A stretch of DNA of 48,618 nt from Prochlorococcus sp. AG-363-P15 (GCA_003278175.1 QCGF01000003.1:1-48618); one strand, 5' to 3'. Positions 17,772 through 28,304 are shown, numbered from the stretch's first letter. A program made the numbers and translations. The notes: generated by a model not told the origin, from the sequence alone.

Positions 17772-18254
17772 TTACCCTCCATAAGACCAGCCTGTTGAAT
17801 TTAAATTCAATGCTTCAACATCTTCATGTAAACAAGCAGACTTTACTTCACCAACAAATACCGAATGATCTCCATGATTTACTTGACCAATAAGTTCGCA
17901 TTCAACGCCTCCAATAGATTCTTCTAATATTGGAAGACCAAGTATGCCGTATTTAAAAGGTGCTGTTTCAAATCTTCCTCCTAGAGCCTTTTGTGGTTTA
18001 AAGAAAATAGCAGCTAGTTCTTTCTGATCACTCTTTAAGACATTTAGAGAAAATTTCTTAGTTCTTTGAATAATCCCATGAGAACTACCATCTGCCTTTA
18101 CAGCCATTACTACTAAAGGAGGCTCAAATGAGCCTTGGGTAACCCAACTGGCCGTAAAACCATTTACGTCATCACCCTCGCGAACACCACAAATAAATAG
18201 TCCATGAGGGATCTTACGGAGTAAAACCTTTTTTGCGTCAAGGTCGAGAGTCAT
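17772..18254 (-). CDS. Flavin reductase-like FMN-binding protein
   Basis: 160 residues with the split-barrel flavin reductase-like fold. The conserved opening [20 protein letters not shown] and the [20 protein letters not shown] block form the FMN site, and FSLNVL plus GGVECELIG belong to the dimer core. Such proteins reduce or bind FMN/FAD. In cyanobacteria a homologous domain is fused to the C-terminus of flavodiiron proteins; here it stands alone at full domain length. Electron donor and partner are unknown. It diverges from coaD and is followed 14 nt later by uvrC. Confidence 0.8.
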   Translation of the reverse strand: MTLDLDAKKVLLRKIPHGLFICGVREGDDVNGFTASWVTQGSFEPPLVVMAVKADGSSHGIIQRTKKFSLNVLKSDQKELAAIFFKPQKALGGRFETAPFKYGILGLPILEESIGGVECELIGQVNHGDHSVFVGEVKSACLHEDVEALNLNSTGWSYGG

Positions 18255-18325
18255 AACTTCTGATTTATTCCTTCAACTCTAAGCAACTACGTCCTAGATT
18301 CAATTTTGGGAAATATTTGATAAAC

Positions 18326-18799
18326 ATGAAGGCTCTATACCCAGGAAGTTTTGATCCGCTTACATTTGGTCATTTAGACCTTATAGAAAGGGGCTGCGCA
18401 CTATTTGGTCATGTCCTAGTAGCTGTTCTTAAAAACCCTGGGAAAACAGCCACCTTCAATATCGATACAAGGTTGGAGCAAATTAAAAATGCGACAAATC
18501 ATCTAAAAAAAGTAGAGGTGATTAGTTTTGAAGGACTAACCGTTAATTGTGCAAAGCAGCACAATGCTGACCTTATACTTCGTGGTCTACGAGCGATGAG
18601 TGATTTTGAATACGAATTGCAGATTGCTCATACCAATAGATCTCTAAATTCTTTATACGAGACAGTATTCCTTGTAACCGAAGCACACCACAGCTTTTTA
18701 AGCAGCTCACTTGTGAAAGAAGTGGCTCGTTTTGGAGGAGAAACTAAACATATGGTGCCTGAAGGAGTGGCAAAAGACCTTAGAAGGTTATTTAATTAG
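18326..18799 (+). CDS. coaD: Phosphopantetheine adenylyltransferase
   Basis: 157 residues; catalyses ATP plus 4'-phosphopantetheine to dephospho-CoA. The nucleotidyltransferase motif is TFGH (13-16) after the family opening [27 protein letters not shown] and [11 protein letters not shown] (the ISS-type motif) complete the active site. The frame extends to a TTG at 18317, but the ATG at 18326 fits the family start exactly. It is 8 nt ahead of the coiled-coil gene on the same strand, probably one transcript. Confidence 0.94.
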   Translation: MKALYPGSFDPLTFGHLDLIERGCALFGHVLVAVLKNPGKTATFNIDTRLEQIKNATNHLKKVEVISFEGLTVNCAKQHNADLILRGLRAMSDFEYELQIAHTNRSLNSLYETVFLVTEAHHSFLSSSLVKEVARFGGETKHMVPEGVAKDLRRLFN

Positions 18800-18807
18800 A
18801 TTTAATT

Positions 18808-19758
18808 ATGATTTTGACCATGTCAGAGGATCGTCTATCGACCCTTGATCAGCTAGATCAGCTAGAAGAAATATTTCTTGATGGAAGCAGAATCCCATTC
18901 AGCGGAAATCGTCTTGTTAACGAACAAGAGGCAATTGAACTCCTTGATGAAATAAGGGAATCAATGCCTAAGGCATTAGTGCAAGCAACTGAGATAATTA
19001 AAAAAGGTGATTATTTTATTAATAAATCCAAAAGTCATGCTGAAGAAATAATTTCAAAAGCAAAAGAAGAGCGTAATAAGCTTGTTGACTCAGTAGGGGT
19101 AAGAAGAGAAGCAGAAAGACAAATAGCGGAATTACAAAACCGTTCAAAACAGAAATGTGAAGCACTCCTCAAGGAATCTCGTAATAAAGCATCATTGATA
19201 GAAGCTGAAACAAAGCAAAAAATATCTAACCTAGAAAAAAGTTATCTGATTAGAAGGCAAAAGTTGGAAGAAGAATTTATTAATCGTAAAAAAGAACTAG
19301 AATTAGAAAGTCTAGAATTGAACAAAGAGCTTAAGCGACGTTTTGATGATAATAATCAAAAGGCGATAGAACAACTAGAGCATTATCATAGAGAAGCATC
19401 GAAATTAAAAGCAGAGTCACAAAAGGAAGTTGAGACCATACATAATGATGCAATTACATATCGTCAACAAACACAGCAACAATGTGATTCACTCATTATA
19501 CAAAGTCGAAATGAAGCTGCTTTTATACAAGATGGTGCAAATAGATATGCAGAGCAGACCCTAAAAGAACTGGAAACTCGACTTCTAGAAATCAATCAGG
19601 TAGTTCTAGCTGGTAGAAATGAGCTATCAAAAATTCAATCAATCAATTCAATTAGAAATCAAAAAAGTGTCATGACTGAAAACCCCAAAACAGTTCCATT
19701 TAGAAAAATAAGAAATCAAGCATATAAATTAAAAAATTCAATTAGGAACATTGGCTAA
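18808..19758 (+). CDS. Long coiled-coil protein, DivIVA-like in style
   Basis: 316 residues, very rich in E, K, Q and R, with almost continuous heptad-like coiled coil from about residue 60 to 270 and no membrane segment. The N-terminus (LDQLDQLEEIFLDGSRIPFSG) is a short conserved-looking region that may act as the localising head. The C-terminal 40 residues are basic. The layout suggests a DivIVA/Cdv3-like cytoskeletal or division protein, but this rests on composition and context, not a specific motif. A second start at 18820 (MSEDRLSTL) is possible. The last 17 nt overlap the convergent carboxypeptidase gene. Confidence 0.65.
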   Translation: MILTMSEDRLSTLDQLDQLEEIFLDGSRIPFSGNRLVNEQEAIELLDEIRESMPKALVQATEIIKKGDYFINKSKSHAEEIISKAKEERNKLVDSVGVRREAERQIAELQNRSKQKCEALLKESRNKASLIEAETKQKISNLEKSYLIRRQKLEEEFINRKKELELESLELNKELKRRFDDNNQKAIEQLEHYHREASKLKAESQKEVETIHNDAITYRQQTQQQCDSLIIQSRNEAAFIQDGANRYAEQTLKELETRLLEINQVVLAGRNELSKIQSINSIRNQKSVMTENPKTVPFRKIRNQAYKLKNSIRNIG

Positions 19759-21049
19759 ATTTTGCAGTCACCTCTAAAATTGATTTGATTAAAATATCTG
19801 GTTGGTAAACATTATTGCTAACAATACCAATATATCTTTTGCCATTTATAGTATTTAAGATTCCTGAAATAGCCCTGACTCCTGTCAAGGTTCCTGTTTT
19901 ACCATGAAAGTTCCCATCTATATCAGAATTTCCCTCAAAGCCCCTTAATGTTCCCCTAACACCCAAAATAGACATTGAAGATCTGTACAAATCTGCGCCC
20001 TTCTCATTATCCATAAACCATAACAAAGAAGCTATGCCAATACTTGTAGCTTTATTTTCTCTAGATAGGCCACTACCATCAACAAGTACAAATTCATCAA
20101 CTGGAATTCTATTAGATAACAACCATTTATAAACTTCCCTTGAGGCCACTTTGGGGTTCCAATTATTGGCAGCATGCCTCAAGAGAATTTCTGCAGTAAA
20201 ATTATGTGATTCTGAATTTGCCAAACTTAGCAGACTATTAAATGGAGCAGATTCAATCTGATTTATTATTTTTCTATTTAAAAAATATATCTTCCTTGAT
20301 TTAAACGGCTTGTTAATAATATAAGGTGATAAACCAAATGATCTTATCTGACTACTTAAGTATGATTGAAAACTTTCTAAAGGATACTGATTTGATTTTT
20401 CTGTAGCATTACTTTGAATAGCTAGTCTAGTAATTGGTGATCCATAACTTTGCCTTCTATCTGCTATAGACCAAGTATCTGACCACCAATTTGCAGAGGG
20501 TTCTTCATATAGAAGAACCTTTATAGAGTTACTATTATGATCTTTTGCTGAGAATATATTTGAAATATCTTTTGAAAGTTGTTTTATATCTGATTTTCTT
20601 AAATCTGGATCACCCTCGCCCCATATTTCTAACATTCCATCTCCACGCAAAATCAACTTAGTTTTTAACTTGAAATTCCTATTTAGTTTATGTAATGCAT
20701 AAGCAGTAGTAATTAACTTAATATTTGAAGCTGGAATAAGTGGCTTGTAAGGATTAACACTCGAAATGAGATTTCTATTTTCATCTAATATAGAAATAGT
20801 CCAATTACTTTTTGATTGAGAAATAATACTATCTATACTATTTTGTAGTTTATAACAACTACGAGATTTAGGATGAATAGGAATAGTTGAGATGTCCTTT
20901 TTTACATTGAATAAATGTAAAAGTTTATTATTATAATATAAGAAAGATATTGATGCAAATGCTATAGCAAAACATAAGAGCTTATTAGTTAAAATATAAA
21001 CTCTTATCCTATCAAGTAACATTTTATTTGTCATTAAGCAATGATTCAA
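19742..21049 (-). CDS. dacB: D-alanyl-D-alanine carboxypeptidase (PBP4/DacB, family S13)
   Basis: A 435-residue peptidoglycan carboxypeptidase/endopeptidase. The three penicilloyl-serine motifs are present: SNIK (S108, K111), SHN (281-283) and KTG (384-386). An N-terminal hydrophobic stretch (about 23-40) probably anchors or exports it to the periplasm. The start at 21049 lies inside the upstream DUF1995 gene (26-nt overlap); the ATG at 21034 is an alternative. The length fits the shorter cyanobacterial S13 enzymes. The gene converges with and overlaps the coiled-coil gene by 17 nt. Confidence 0.9.
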   Translation of the reverse strand: MNHCLMTNKMLLDRIRVYILTNKLLCFAIAFASISFLYYNNKLLHLFNVKKDISTIPIHPKSRSCYKLQNSIDSIISQSKSNWTISILDENRNLISSVNPYKPLIPASNIKLITTAYALHKLNRNFKLKTKLILRGDGMLEIWGEGDPDLRKSDIKQLSKDISNIFSAKDHNSNSIKVLLYEEPSANWWSDTWSIADRRQSYGSPITRLAIQSNATEKSNQYPLESFQSYLSSQIRSFGLSPYIINKPFKSRKIYFLNRKIINQIESAPFNSLLSLANSESHNFTAEILLRHAANNWNPKVASREVYKWLLSNRIPVDEFVLVDGSGLSRENKATSIGIASLLWFMDNEKGADLYRSSMSILGVRGTLRGFEGNSDIDGNFHGKTGTLTGVRAISGILNTINGKRYIGIVSNNVYQPDILIKSILEVTAKFSQCS

Positions 21050-21662
21050 ATATCAAATCGGGATTTGGCTTTCCTTGAAATGTATCATGCAACATGTATC
21101 CATCTTCTGACAGCTTAAAAAGTGTCCAATCGTAAGGATAAATATGAATTAATGCTCCTTCTTTAATAGGCTCTAGCCAATAGACATTTTGCCATTTATT
21201 AATAAATGTCTTTCTACGATCTCTAGCAACACTTCCAATACCGACTGCTGCATCATCCAGCCTTCCATTTATCATTATTATTTTTCCATTAAACTGGCTG
21301 CTGAGGTTTTCAAATTCTTCATAATCATAAGGCTGTGGTGAAATAGCTATTAACACAATACTCTCATCAGTAAGTAATTTACTGTTCACAATTTCCTTAA
21401 AGGATAAAATATGATCTTTTATTTCCGGAGCATCTCTTCTGGCTAATGCAGTCGCTCCTGCATCTGGCCATAACAATTTTAAAGTAATATCTTTAGTGGA
21501 TAGTTTCTTAAAAAGCCTAATTACAACAGGCATAAGTCTAAGGCCTTCAAATCTTATGTCTATAGTTATCCTTTTATCACTAGAAGAATTTAAATGACTG
21601 TTTAAAGCTTGATGAATTTGTTCCTCAGCATCTAACAGTTTTTCTGGTAAAGAAACATCCAT
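21024..21662 (-). CDS. DUF1995 family protein
   Basis: 212 residues, soluble, matching the DUF1995 pattern: MDVSLPEKLLDAEEQIHQAL at the N-terminus, DIRFEGLRLMPV, and the C-terminal YWLEPIKEGALIHIYPYDW block. Relatives occur in cyanobacteria and plastids; the Arabidopsis photosystem II assembly factor LPA3 carries this domain (established knowledge). A role in photosystem biogenesis is therefore possible but not shown. The gene lies 25 nt downstream of a cysteine desulfurase and overlaps the dacB start. Confidence 0.75.
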   Translation of the reverse strand: MDVSLPEKLLDAEEQIHQALNSHLNSSSDKRITIDIRFEGLRLMPVVIRLFKKLSTKDITLKLLWPDAGATALARRDAPEIKDHILSFKEIVNSKLLTDESIVLIAISPQPYDYEEFENLSSQFNGKIIMINGRLDDAAVGIGSVARDRRKTFINKWQNVYWLEPIKEGALIHIYPYDWTLFKLSEDGYMLHDTFQGKPNPDLIFESLLNDK

Positions 21663-21687
21663 GACTTTATTTTAAATTTTAGCAAGA

Positions 21688-22878
21688 TTATGATAGTAAT
21701 TCAATTGTATCGGTAAGGATTTTTGGTATTAGCTCTATGTCATTATCTGTTATCCAAGGACCCAATGAAAATCTAAGTCCAGACTGCCTCCACTCTCTTT
21801 CTACCATAATAGATTGCAGAGTATCACCCACGCTTCCCTTAAGCGAATTACAGGCTGTTCCGCTACTAGCTGAAATTCCATTATTTGATAATTCCCTAAC
21901 AAGACTTCGTCCTAAAAGTGGTAGGTTCTTAGTACTTCCGACAAGCATTGAAATATGATTGCCCAACCTTCTATCAGGATGTCCAGTAAATTTTATATGT
22001 TCAATATTTCTCAATGCATTTCTTAGTTTTTTAGTTTTACTATTTACATTCATGTATGAAGACATATTAGAGCTATCATTTCCTAACATTGGTTTATCTA
22101 ATAATTGAATAGCTAATGCCATTCCAGCTATAAGAGAAACTGGCTCAGTTCCAGATCTAAAACTATTCTCTTGGCCTCCACCACCCTGCAAAGATTTAAA
22201 GTTTGCATCGATCGTACTCCTTTTAAGCAGTAGACCGACTCCTTTGGGTCCCTGAAACTTGTGAGCTGACAGACTTAATAGATCTACAGGCAATTTACTC
22301 CAATCAAATATCTCTTGACTAAGTATTTGAGTGGCATCTGTATGAAAAATAATTCCCCTATCTTGACATAATTTTCCTATTTCATGGATTGGTTGAATTG
22401 TACCAATCTCACTTTGTCCCCATATAATCGAAACAATTTTAGTAGGTGGTTGTAAAAGGGAGAGTAATAAATCCATATCAACCAGACCATACTTATCTAC
22501 TGAACATAGTTCTAATTCCCAACCTTGTTGAACTAATTTATTTGCTGCTGACTTTACTGATGGATGTTCGACACTTGATAATATAATTCTTCCAGGTTTT
22601 AATTTATTTGTTGAGCCAATTATGCCTAGGTGATTTGATTCAGTAGAGCCTGAAGTAAAAATAACATCTTCCACCAATGTACCTAATTCCTTGCTAATCG
22701 ATCTCCTGCTCCTTTCTAGGTTTTCAGCTGCCATTAAACCATGGTAATGAATACTTGAGGGATTACCCCAAAACAATTTTTCTACCTCACAGATTCTTTC
22801 AATAACCTCAATTCTAGTAGGCGTAGTAGAACTTCCATCTAAATATATATTACTTTCTGGATTTATATGATTTCTCAT
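21688..22878 (-). CDS. Cysteine desulfurase, NifS/IscS family
   Basis: A 396-residue PLP enzyme that takes sulfur from cysteine for Fe-S clusters or thiolated tRNA. The PLP lysine is K207 (SAHKFQGPKG), with H104 and D181 as cofactor contacts. The persulfide cysteine is C343 in a loop reading SASSGTACNS. The usual NNEIG motif reads GQSEIG here (positions 154-159). It starts 5 nt after dapF ends, so both probably share a transcript. Whether it is the housekeeping IscS or a specialised paralogue cannot be told. Confidence 0.9.
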   Translation of the reverse strand: MRNHINPESNIYLDGSSTTPTRIEVIERICEVEKLFWGNPSSIHYHGLMAAENLERSRRSISKELGTLVEDVIFTSGSTESNHLGIIGSTNKLKPGRIILSSVEHPSVKSAANKLVQQGWELELCSVDKYGLVDMDLLLSLLQPPTKIVSIIWGQSEIGTIQPIHEIGKLCQDRGIIFHTDATQILSQEIFDWSKLPVDLLSLSAHKFQGPKGVGLLLKRSTIDANFKSLQGGGGQENSFRSGTEPVSLIAGMALAIQLLDKPMLGNDSSNMSSYMNVNSKTKKLRNALRNIEHIKFTGHPDRRLGNHISMLVGSTKNLPLLGRSLVRELSNNGISASSGTACNSLKGSVGDTLQSIMVEREWRQSGLRFSLGPWITDNDIELIPKILTDTIELLS

Positions 22879-22883
22879 GGTTA

Positions 22884-23747
22884 CTACATATATATTAAGT
22901 GATCAAATTGTCCTTGATAAGATCTTACTGCTGGTCCAGTCATGATTATATTAGAACCAAATGAATTAAATTGAATCCCTAATTTGCCTCCTGGTAGTAT
23001 AACAGTAACATCATTATCTGTAAGGCCAATTGCATTTGTTGCAACAGCACATGCACAAGCTCCTGTTCCACAAGCAAGTGTTGGGCCACATCCTCTCTCC
23101 CATACTAATACCTTTAATTCCTTTCGTGACTTTACCTCTACAAAATGAACATTTGTTTTAGAAGGAAAGTTCGAATTATTTTCGAGTATTCTACCCCATC
23201 TTTCTAAAGGAACCTTCATTAAATCATTAACTAGAACTATCATATGAGGATTACCCATACCAATAGCGATAATACTAATATCTTTTGATTCTAGTTTGAC
23301 ATTTCCTTGAGCTAATCCTAACTGGTTAGTAGGTAAAGTAGTAGGTATATTATCAGGCTTAAATATTGGCGAACCCATGTCTACAGAGACATAATTGTCT
23401 TTGTTAATCTTAGCGATTATTATCCCGGCAAGCGTTTCAATTTTTAATTTTTTATCTTGCGGTATAATATTATTATCAAACAAAAATTTCACTAGGCAGC
23501 GAACTCCATTCCCACACATCTCCGCCTCTGTTCCATCAGAATTATAAATTTTCATTCTTACATCACCATCCCCTTCTGGAGGAAGAGAGAGGATTATGCC
23601 ATCCGCTCCTATTCCAAAATTACGTTGGCTAATTCTACTAATCAATAACGAATGTCCTAAGAGAATAGAATCTGGTAGGTTTTGTTCAAAACCATCTATA
23701 ACTATGAAGTCGTTTCCAAGGCCATGATATTTAGTAAATCCAAGCAT
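22884..23747 (-). CDS. dapF: Diaminopimelate epimerase
   Basis: About 287 residues. It interconverts LL- and meso-diaminopimelate for lysine and peptidoglycan synthesis. The two catalytic cysteines are C78 (AEMCGNGVRC) and C226 (LACGTGACACA). KYHGLGNDFIVIDG marks the N-terminus. An in-frame GTG at 23762 would add five residues; I chose the ATG at 23747. It is followed 5 nt later by the cysteine desulfurase gene and diverges from leuS across roughly 140 bp. Confidence 0.94.
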   Translation of the reverse strand: MLGFTKYHGLGNDFIVIDGFEQNLPDSILLGHSLLISRISQRNFGIGADGIILSLPPEGDGDVRMKIYNSDGTEAEMCGNGVRCLVKFLFDNNIIPQDKKLKIETLAGIIIAKINKDNYVSVDMGSPIFKPDNIPTTLPTNQLGLAQGNVKLESKDISIIAIGMGNPHMIVLVNDLMKVPLERWGRILENNSNFPSKTNVHFVEVKSRKELKVLVWERGCGPTLACGTGACACAVATNAIGLTDNDVTVILPGGKLGIQFNSFGSNIIMTGPAVRSYQGQFDHLIYM

Positions 23748-23890
23748 TCCTAAGAATTCCACGAGATTCCAATTATCTAATCAACATAAGTAGATTATGG
23801 AGGAAATGGTTAACTCTAGTATTAGAAAGAAAACTAATTGACTCTAGGTACACTTTTTATGGCACCATCTTTAAACAAGAATTATTTACC

Positions 23891-26521
23891 TTGAAGGAGC
23901 CTCTACCCAAAAAAGCCAGTTCAGAAGATACTTCTGATAGTTATGAGCCAATAAAGCTAGAGAAGCATTGGCAAGAACACTGGTCGAAAATCGGCCTAGA
24001 TCGGACACCTGAACCAGAATCAAATCAAAAACGCTTTTATGCCCTTTCTATGTTTCCTTACCCATCAGGAACATTGCATATGGGGCACGTTAGAAATTAC
24101 GTCATTACAGACGTAATAGCAAGAATGCACAAAATGAAAGGAGAGGCTGTCCTACATCCAATGGGATGGGATGCTTTTGGTTTGCCTGCTGAGAATGCAG
24201 CCATAGACAGAGGAATCGATCCAGCTGATTGGACTAGCAAAAATATTGCACAAATGAAGACACAGCTAAAAAGACTTGGTCTATCTATTGATTGGGAAAG
24301 AGAACAAACGACATGTAAAAGTGATTACTACAAGTGGACTCAATATCTATTTTTAGAATTATTTGAAGAAGGTTTAGCTTATCAGAAAAAATCTACAGTT
24401 AATTGGGATCCTATTGACGAAACAGTTTTAGCAAATGAACAAGTTGATTCCGAAGGTAAATCCTGGAGATCTGGAGCAATAGTTGAAAAAAGAGAATTAA
24501 AACAATGGTTTTTACGAATTACTGAATATGCTGATGAATTGTTGGAAGGACTTAAAAATCTTAAAGAATGGCCTGATAGAGTTAAAACAATGCAAGAAAA
24601 TTGGATTGGCAAATCTGATGGTTTACAAATAGATTTTGCAGTTGATGAAAGTAGTAATAAGGTCATCTCAGTTTACACTACAAGGCCTGATACTATATTT
24701 GGTGCTACTTATATTGTAATTTCACATGATCATCCAATATTAAACATAATAAAGGATAAAAGTATAAAGTCAAAAATCGATGAATATAAAACTAAATTAG
24801 AATTAAGTAATAATGGAAAACGTGACTTTAATAATAGTGATCATATTGGCATGTCTGTTGGATTAACAGTAATAAATCCAATAAACAATGAAAAGATACC
24901 TGTTTGGACGGCAAATTATGTCGTTAGTGATTATGGATCGGGAGCTGTTATGGGTGTACCTGCTCATGATAAGAGAGATTATGATTTTGCGGAAAAATAC
25001 AAATTACCAATCAAAAAGGTTATTAAAAATTCCAACGAGGACAATATTTATAATGAAAACTGCTGGGAAGGAGAGGGAGTTCTTATAAATTCAGATAAAT
25101 ATACAGGACTGAATAATATAGCAGCTAAGAAGAGCATAAGTGATCGTGGAATTTTAGATTCGTGGGCAAGAACAAAGACACAATATAGATTAAGAGACTG
25201 GTTAATTTCTAGACAAAGGTATTGGGGTTGTCCAATTCCAATTATACATTGCGAAACTTGCGGCAAAGTTGCCGTCAAAAAATCTAATTTGCCCTTAGAG
25301 CTTCCAAAATCATTTAACGACAAAACAAGAACCAAATCATCTTTGTCTACCTTTAGTGATTGGATCAATGTTAATTGTCCCAATTGCGGAAAAAAAGCCA
25401 AAAGAGAAACAGACACAATGGATACATTTATGTGCTCTTCATGGTATTACTTACGATTTACAGATCCATTAAATAAGGAGAAGCCATATAATAAGGAATC
25501 TGCAAATAAATGGTTACCTGTAAACCAATATGTTGGAGGTATAGAACATGCAATACTTCATCTTCTTTACTCAAGATTCATTACCAAAGCACTAAAGAAA
25601 AGAGAGCTGCACGACGTAGTAGAACCTTTTAACAAACTACTCACTCAAGGAATGGTACAAGGTATTACATACAAGAATATAAAAACAGGTGCATATATCA
25701 ATCCATCACTAATCGATAATCCTGATGTGCCATTAGACCCAGCATCAGGCGATAAACTGGAAATAATTTATGAAAAAATGTCGAAGTCAAAACATAATGG
25801 AATCGACCCATCCATTGTTATAAATAGATACGGAGCTGATACAGCCAGGATGTTTATATTATTTAAGGCGCCTCCAGAAAAAGATCTAGAATGGGATGAT
25901 GCAGATGTTGAAGGTCAATATAGATTTTTACAAAGAGTTTGGAGATTAGTTAAATCGTACAATGATTCGCATGGATTAATTGATCAATCCGAGATTAAAT
26001 CAGATCTAGTAAATTCAAATAAGAATATAAAAGAAGAGGACAAGATCCTTAGAAGATATTTACATAATGCCATTAAATCTATAACAGAAGACTTAGAAAA
26101 ATCGTTGCAGTTCAACACAGCAATATCAGAATTAATGAAATTATCAAACGCAATGACAGAATATAGAACTTTAATAAGCAAGTCGATTGCTCACGAGTCA
26201 ATTTCAGTAATAGTGAGAATGTTAGCTCCCTTTGCTCCTCATATTGCAGAAGAACTCTGGAAAGAAATAGGTGGTTTGGATAGTGTTCATCATCAATCAT
26301 GGCCAAATTATGACAAAAATGCATTAGTAGTAGATACTTATGATTTGATAATACAAATCAAAGGTAAAGTCAGAGGTAAAATAAATGTTTCAAATAAATT
26401 AAACAAGACAGAACTCGAAAAATTAGCACTAGCCAGTGATGCAGCAAAAAAATGGTTGGATGGTAATAAACCCAAGAGAATAATTGTAGTTCCAGGTAAG
26501 TTAATTAATTTAGTACCATAG
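23891..26521 (+). CDS. leuS: Leucine--tRNA ligase
   Basis: An 876-residue class I aminoacyl-tRNA synthetase. HMGH (63-66, the HIGH motif) and KMSKS (about 629-633) form the ATP site. A CP1 editing domain occupies about 230-430 (TTRPDTIFGATYIVI, GSGAVMGVPAHD). A zinc-type cysteine set (CETCGK, CPNCGKK) lies near 455-500, and the anticodon-binding domain is C-terminal. No ATG lies in frame near the family N-terminus, so the TTG at 23891 is the probable start. An AAGGAG directly after the TTG and an 11-codon out-of-frame ATG frame at 23859 complicate the start. It ends 6 nt from convergent pgi. Confidence 0.95.
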   Translation: MKEPLPKKASSEDTSDSYEPIKLEKHWQEHWSKIGLDRTPEPESNQKRFYALSMFPYPSGTLHMGHVRNYVITDVIARMHKMKGEAVLHPMGWDAFGLPAENAAIDRGIDPADWTSKNIAQMKTQLKRLGLSIDWEREQTTCKSDYYKWTQYLFLELFEEGLAYQKKSTVNWDPIDETVLANEQVDSEGKSWRSGAIVEKRELKQWFLRITEYADELLEGLKNLKEWPDRVKTMQENWIGKSDGLQIDFAVDESSNKVISVYTTRPDTIFGATYIVISHDHPILNIIKDKSIKSKIDEYKTKLELSNNGKRDFNNSDHIGMSVGLTVINPINNEKIPVWTANYVVSDYGSGAVMGVPAHDKRDYDFAEKYKLPIKKVIKNSNEDNIYNENCWEGEGVLINSDKYTGLNNIAAKKSISDRGILDSWARTKTQYRLRDWLISRQRYWGCPIPIIHCETCGKVAVKKSNLPLELPKSFNDKTRTKSSLSTFSDWINVNCPNCGKKAKRETDTMDTFMCSSWYYLRFTDPLNKEKPYNKESANKWLPVNQYVGGIEHAILHLLYSRFITKALKKRELHDVVEPFNKLLTQGMVQGITYKNIKTGAYINPSLIDNPDVPLDPASGDKLEIIYEKMSKSKHNGIDPSIVINRYGADTARMFILFKAPPEKDLEWDDADVEGQYRFLQRVWRLVKSYNDSHGLIDQSEIKSDLVNSNKNIKEEDKILRRYLHNAIKSITEDLEKSLQFNTAISELMKLSNAMTEYRTLISKSIAHESISVIVRMLAPFAPHIAEELWKEIGGLDSVHHQSWPNYDKNALVVDTYDLIIQIKGKVRGKINVSNKLNKTELEKLALASDAAKKWLDGNKPKRIIVVPGKLINLVP

Positions 26522-26527
26522 TTATAA

Positions 26528-28126
26528 TTATCTTTTTCTAAATTTTAGACTTTTGGGTGATGACCATTCACCCTCATAAAGATATTCAGGATTATTTTCT
26601 AATAAATGTCTCAGTATAAAATATATAGATTCTGAATTCTCTCCGGAGGTCAAATTATTTATTTCTGAAATTGTTCTTAATCTCCCATCAGAAAGCAGAT
26701 TGATAATCTGATCTTTTAGATTTAGTATCTGAGATGCAGCTTTCTTTCCTGCTTCAACTCCAGGCTGATTATATGCATTTATATTTATTAATTCGGCATA
26801 TATACTTACAGTTCTCTCGAACAAAGCTATTAATGCCCCTAAGCTAATTGAATCAAACTTTTTAAGAGTAATAGTAACACTTTGTTTTCCTGCTTCTGTA
26901 AGAGCTTGCCTTGTTCCTTGTAGAAAACCAGACAAGAAGTCTCCCGGTTTCCTATTATTTAGTGATGTAATTGAAGTTGTATCTTTTAAGATCTCAATGA
27001 AAGTAGCAAAATAATTATCAATACCATCTCTTAATTGTTGAACATAGGCGTGTTGATCAGTTGAACCTTTGTTGCCAAAAACTGAGATACCTTGATTAAC
27101 AGTGTTACCAGATCTATCTAATTTCTTTCCGAGTGATTCCATAATTAATTGTTGAAGATAACGGCTAAATACTTCTAAACGATCTCTATACGGAAGGATA
27201 ACCATGTCTCTAACCCCTTTACCATTACCGGATTTAAACCATGCAATAGCTAACAAAGCAGAGGGATTAGATTTATAATCAATATTTCTTGTTAATTTAT
27301 CCATTAGAGAGGCCCCTAATAGGAATTGATTAATATCAATTCCTATTAATGATGCTGGAAGTAATCCAACTGCACTAGTAATACTAGTTCTTCCTCCTAC
27401 CCAACTTGGCAAATCGAATGTCTTAAGCCATCGTTCATTTCGAGCTTGTAAATCAAGATCACTTCCTGGCATTGTAATTGCTACAGATTGATTTGGCCAA
27501 CTACCTCCTTTTGATTCTAGGAAATATCTAGCTTGGTCCATTCCTATCTTTGGTTCTGGTGTGCCTCCTGATTTACTTACTACTACAAATAAAGTTGAAT
27601 GTACACATTTATCTATTTGGCGTAGCTTTTCATTGATACCGTTTGGATCTACATTATCTAAAAAGTGAATATTTAAACCTTCACCAATATTCTTTAGAGC
27701 TTCTACAATTAGTAAAGGTCCTAAACTACTGCCACCTATACCTATCCAAAAAACATCCGTATATTTTTCATTCTTAGGAGTTCGTATCTTACCTTCATTG
27801 ATATAATTACCAAAACATTTGATTGATTGAATTTCACTTTCAATATTATCAGAGATTTCTTTATTAGGAGCAATACTTGAGTTTCTAAGCCAGTAATGTC
27901 CCACTTGCCTGTTTTCATCTGGATTGCCTACACTGCCAGATTCAATATCTTGCATTCTCTCGAAAGCTATTTTAAGTCGTGGTTCTAAATCATCTAAATC
28001 GCTGCTAGATATATCCATTCTACTAATATCAAGCCAGAAACCCAAATCTTTATCAAACCATAGCAGCTCGCAAAATCTATCCCATTGAAATGATGGATTG
28101 TCGACACTGAAATTTGGTAGGCTCAT
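26528..28126 (-). CDS. pgi: Glucose-6-phosphate isomerase
   Basis: A 532-residue enzyme interconverting glucose-6-phosphate and fructose-6-phosphate, central to glycogen, the oxidative pentose phosphate cycle and glucosylglycerol supply. Two SIS domains are visible: [15 protein letters not shown] (about 116-130) and [12 protein letters not shown] in the first, and [15 protein letters not shown] in the second. The C-terminal [14 protein letters not shown] is the PGI signature. Length fits cyanobacterial PGI. It stands alone with a 178-bp upstream gap that holds only AT-rich DNA. Confidence 0.95.
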   Translation of the reverse strand: MSLPNFSVDNPSFQWDRFCELLWFDKDLGFWLDISRMDISSSDLDDLEPRLKIAFERMQDIESGSVGNPDENRQVGHYWLRNSSIAPNKEISDNIESEIQSIKCFGNYINEGKIRTPKNEKYTDVFWIGIGGSSLGPLLIVEALKNIGEGLNIHFLDNVDPNGINEKLRQIDKCVHSTLFVVVSKSGGTPEPKIGMDQARYFLESKGGSWPNQSVAITMPGSDLDLQARNERWLKTFDLPSWVGGRTSITSAVGLLPASLIGIDINQFLLGASLMDKLTRNIDYKSNPSALLAIAWFKSGNGKGVRDMVILPYRDRLEVFSRYLQQLIMESLGKKLDRSGNTVNQGISVFGNKGSTDQHAYVQQLRDGIDNYFATFIEILKDTTSITSLNNRKPGDFLSGFLQGTRQALTEAGKQSVTITLKKFDSISLGALIALFERTVSIYAELININAYNQPGVEAGKKAASQILNLKDQIINLLSDGRLRTISEINNLTSGENSESIYFILRHLLENNPEYLYEGEWSSPKSLKFRKR

Positions 28127-28304
28127 ATTAGGATTTTTCCAACGCGAATGTAGTTTTTATATACTGTTAATAATTATAGTCATTAATGAGAGATATGCAT
28201 AATTAATATTTCAAGAGATCAAGATTTGAATCTAAAAAATCTGCATAAGCAAATTAAACTTAATTATTTATTACGATTAAGTATTTAGAGTTTATAAATT
28301 TAAA

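Noticed and set aside
24382-26324. Several minus-strand and alternate frames in leuS
   Set aside because: Shadows of leuS, which is open and carries HIGH, editing and KMSKS motifs throughout.
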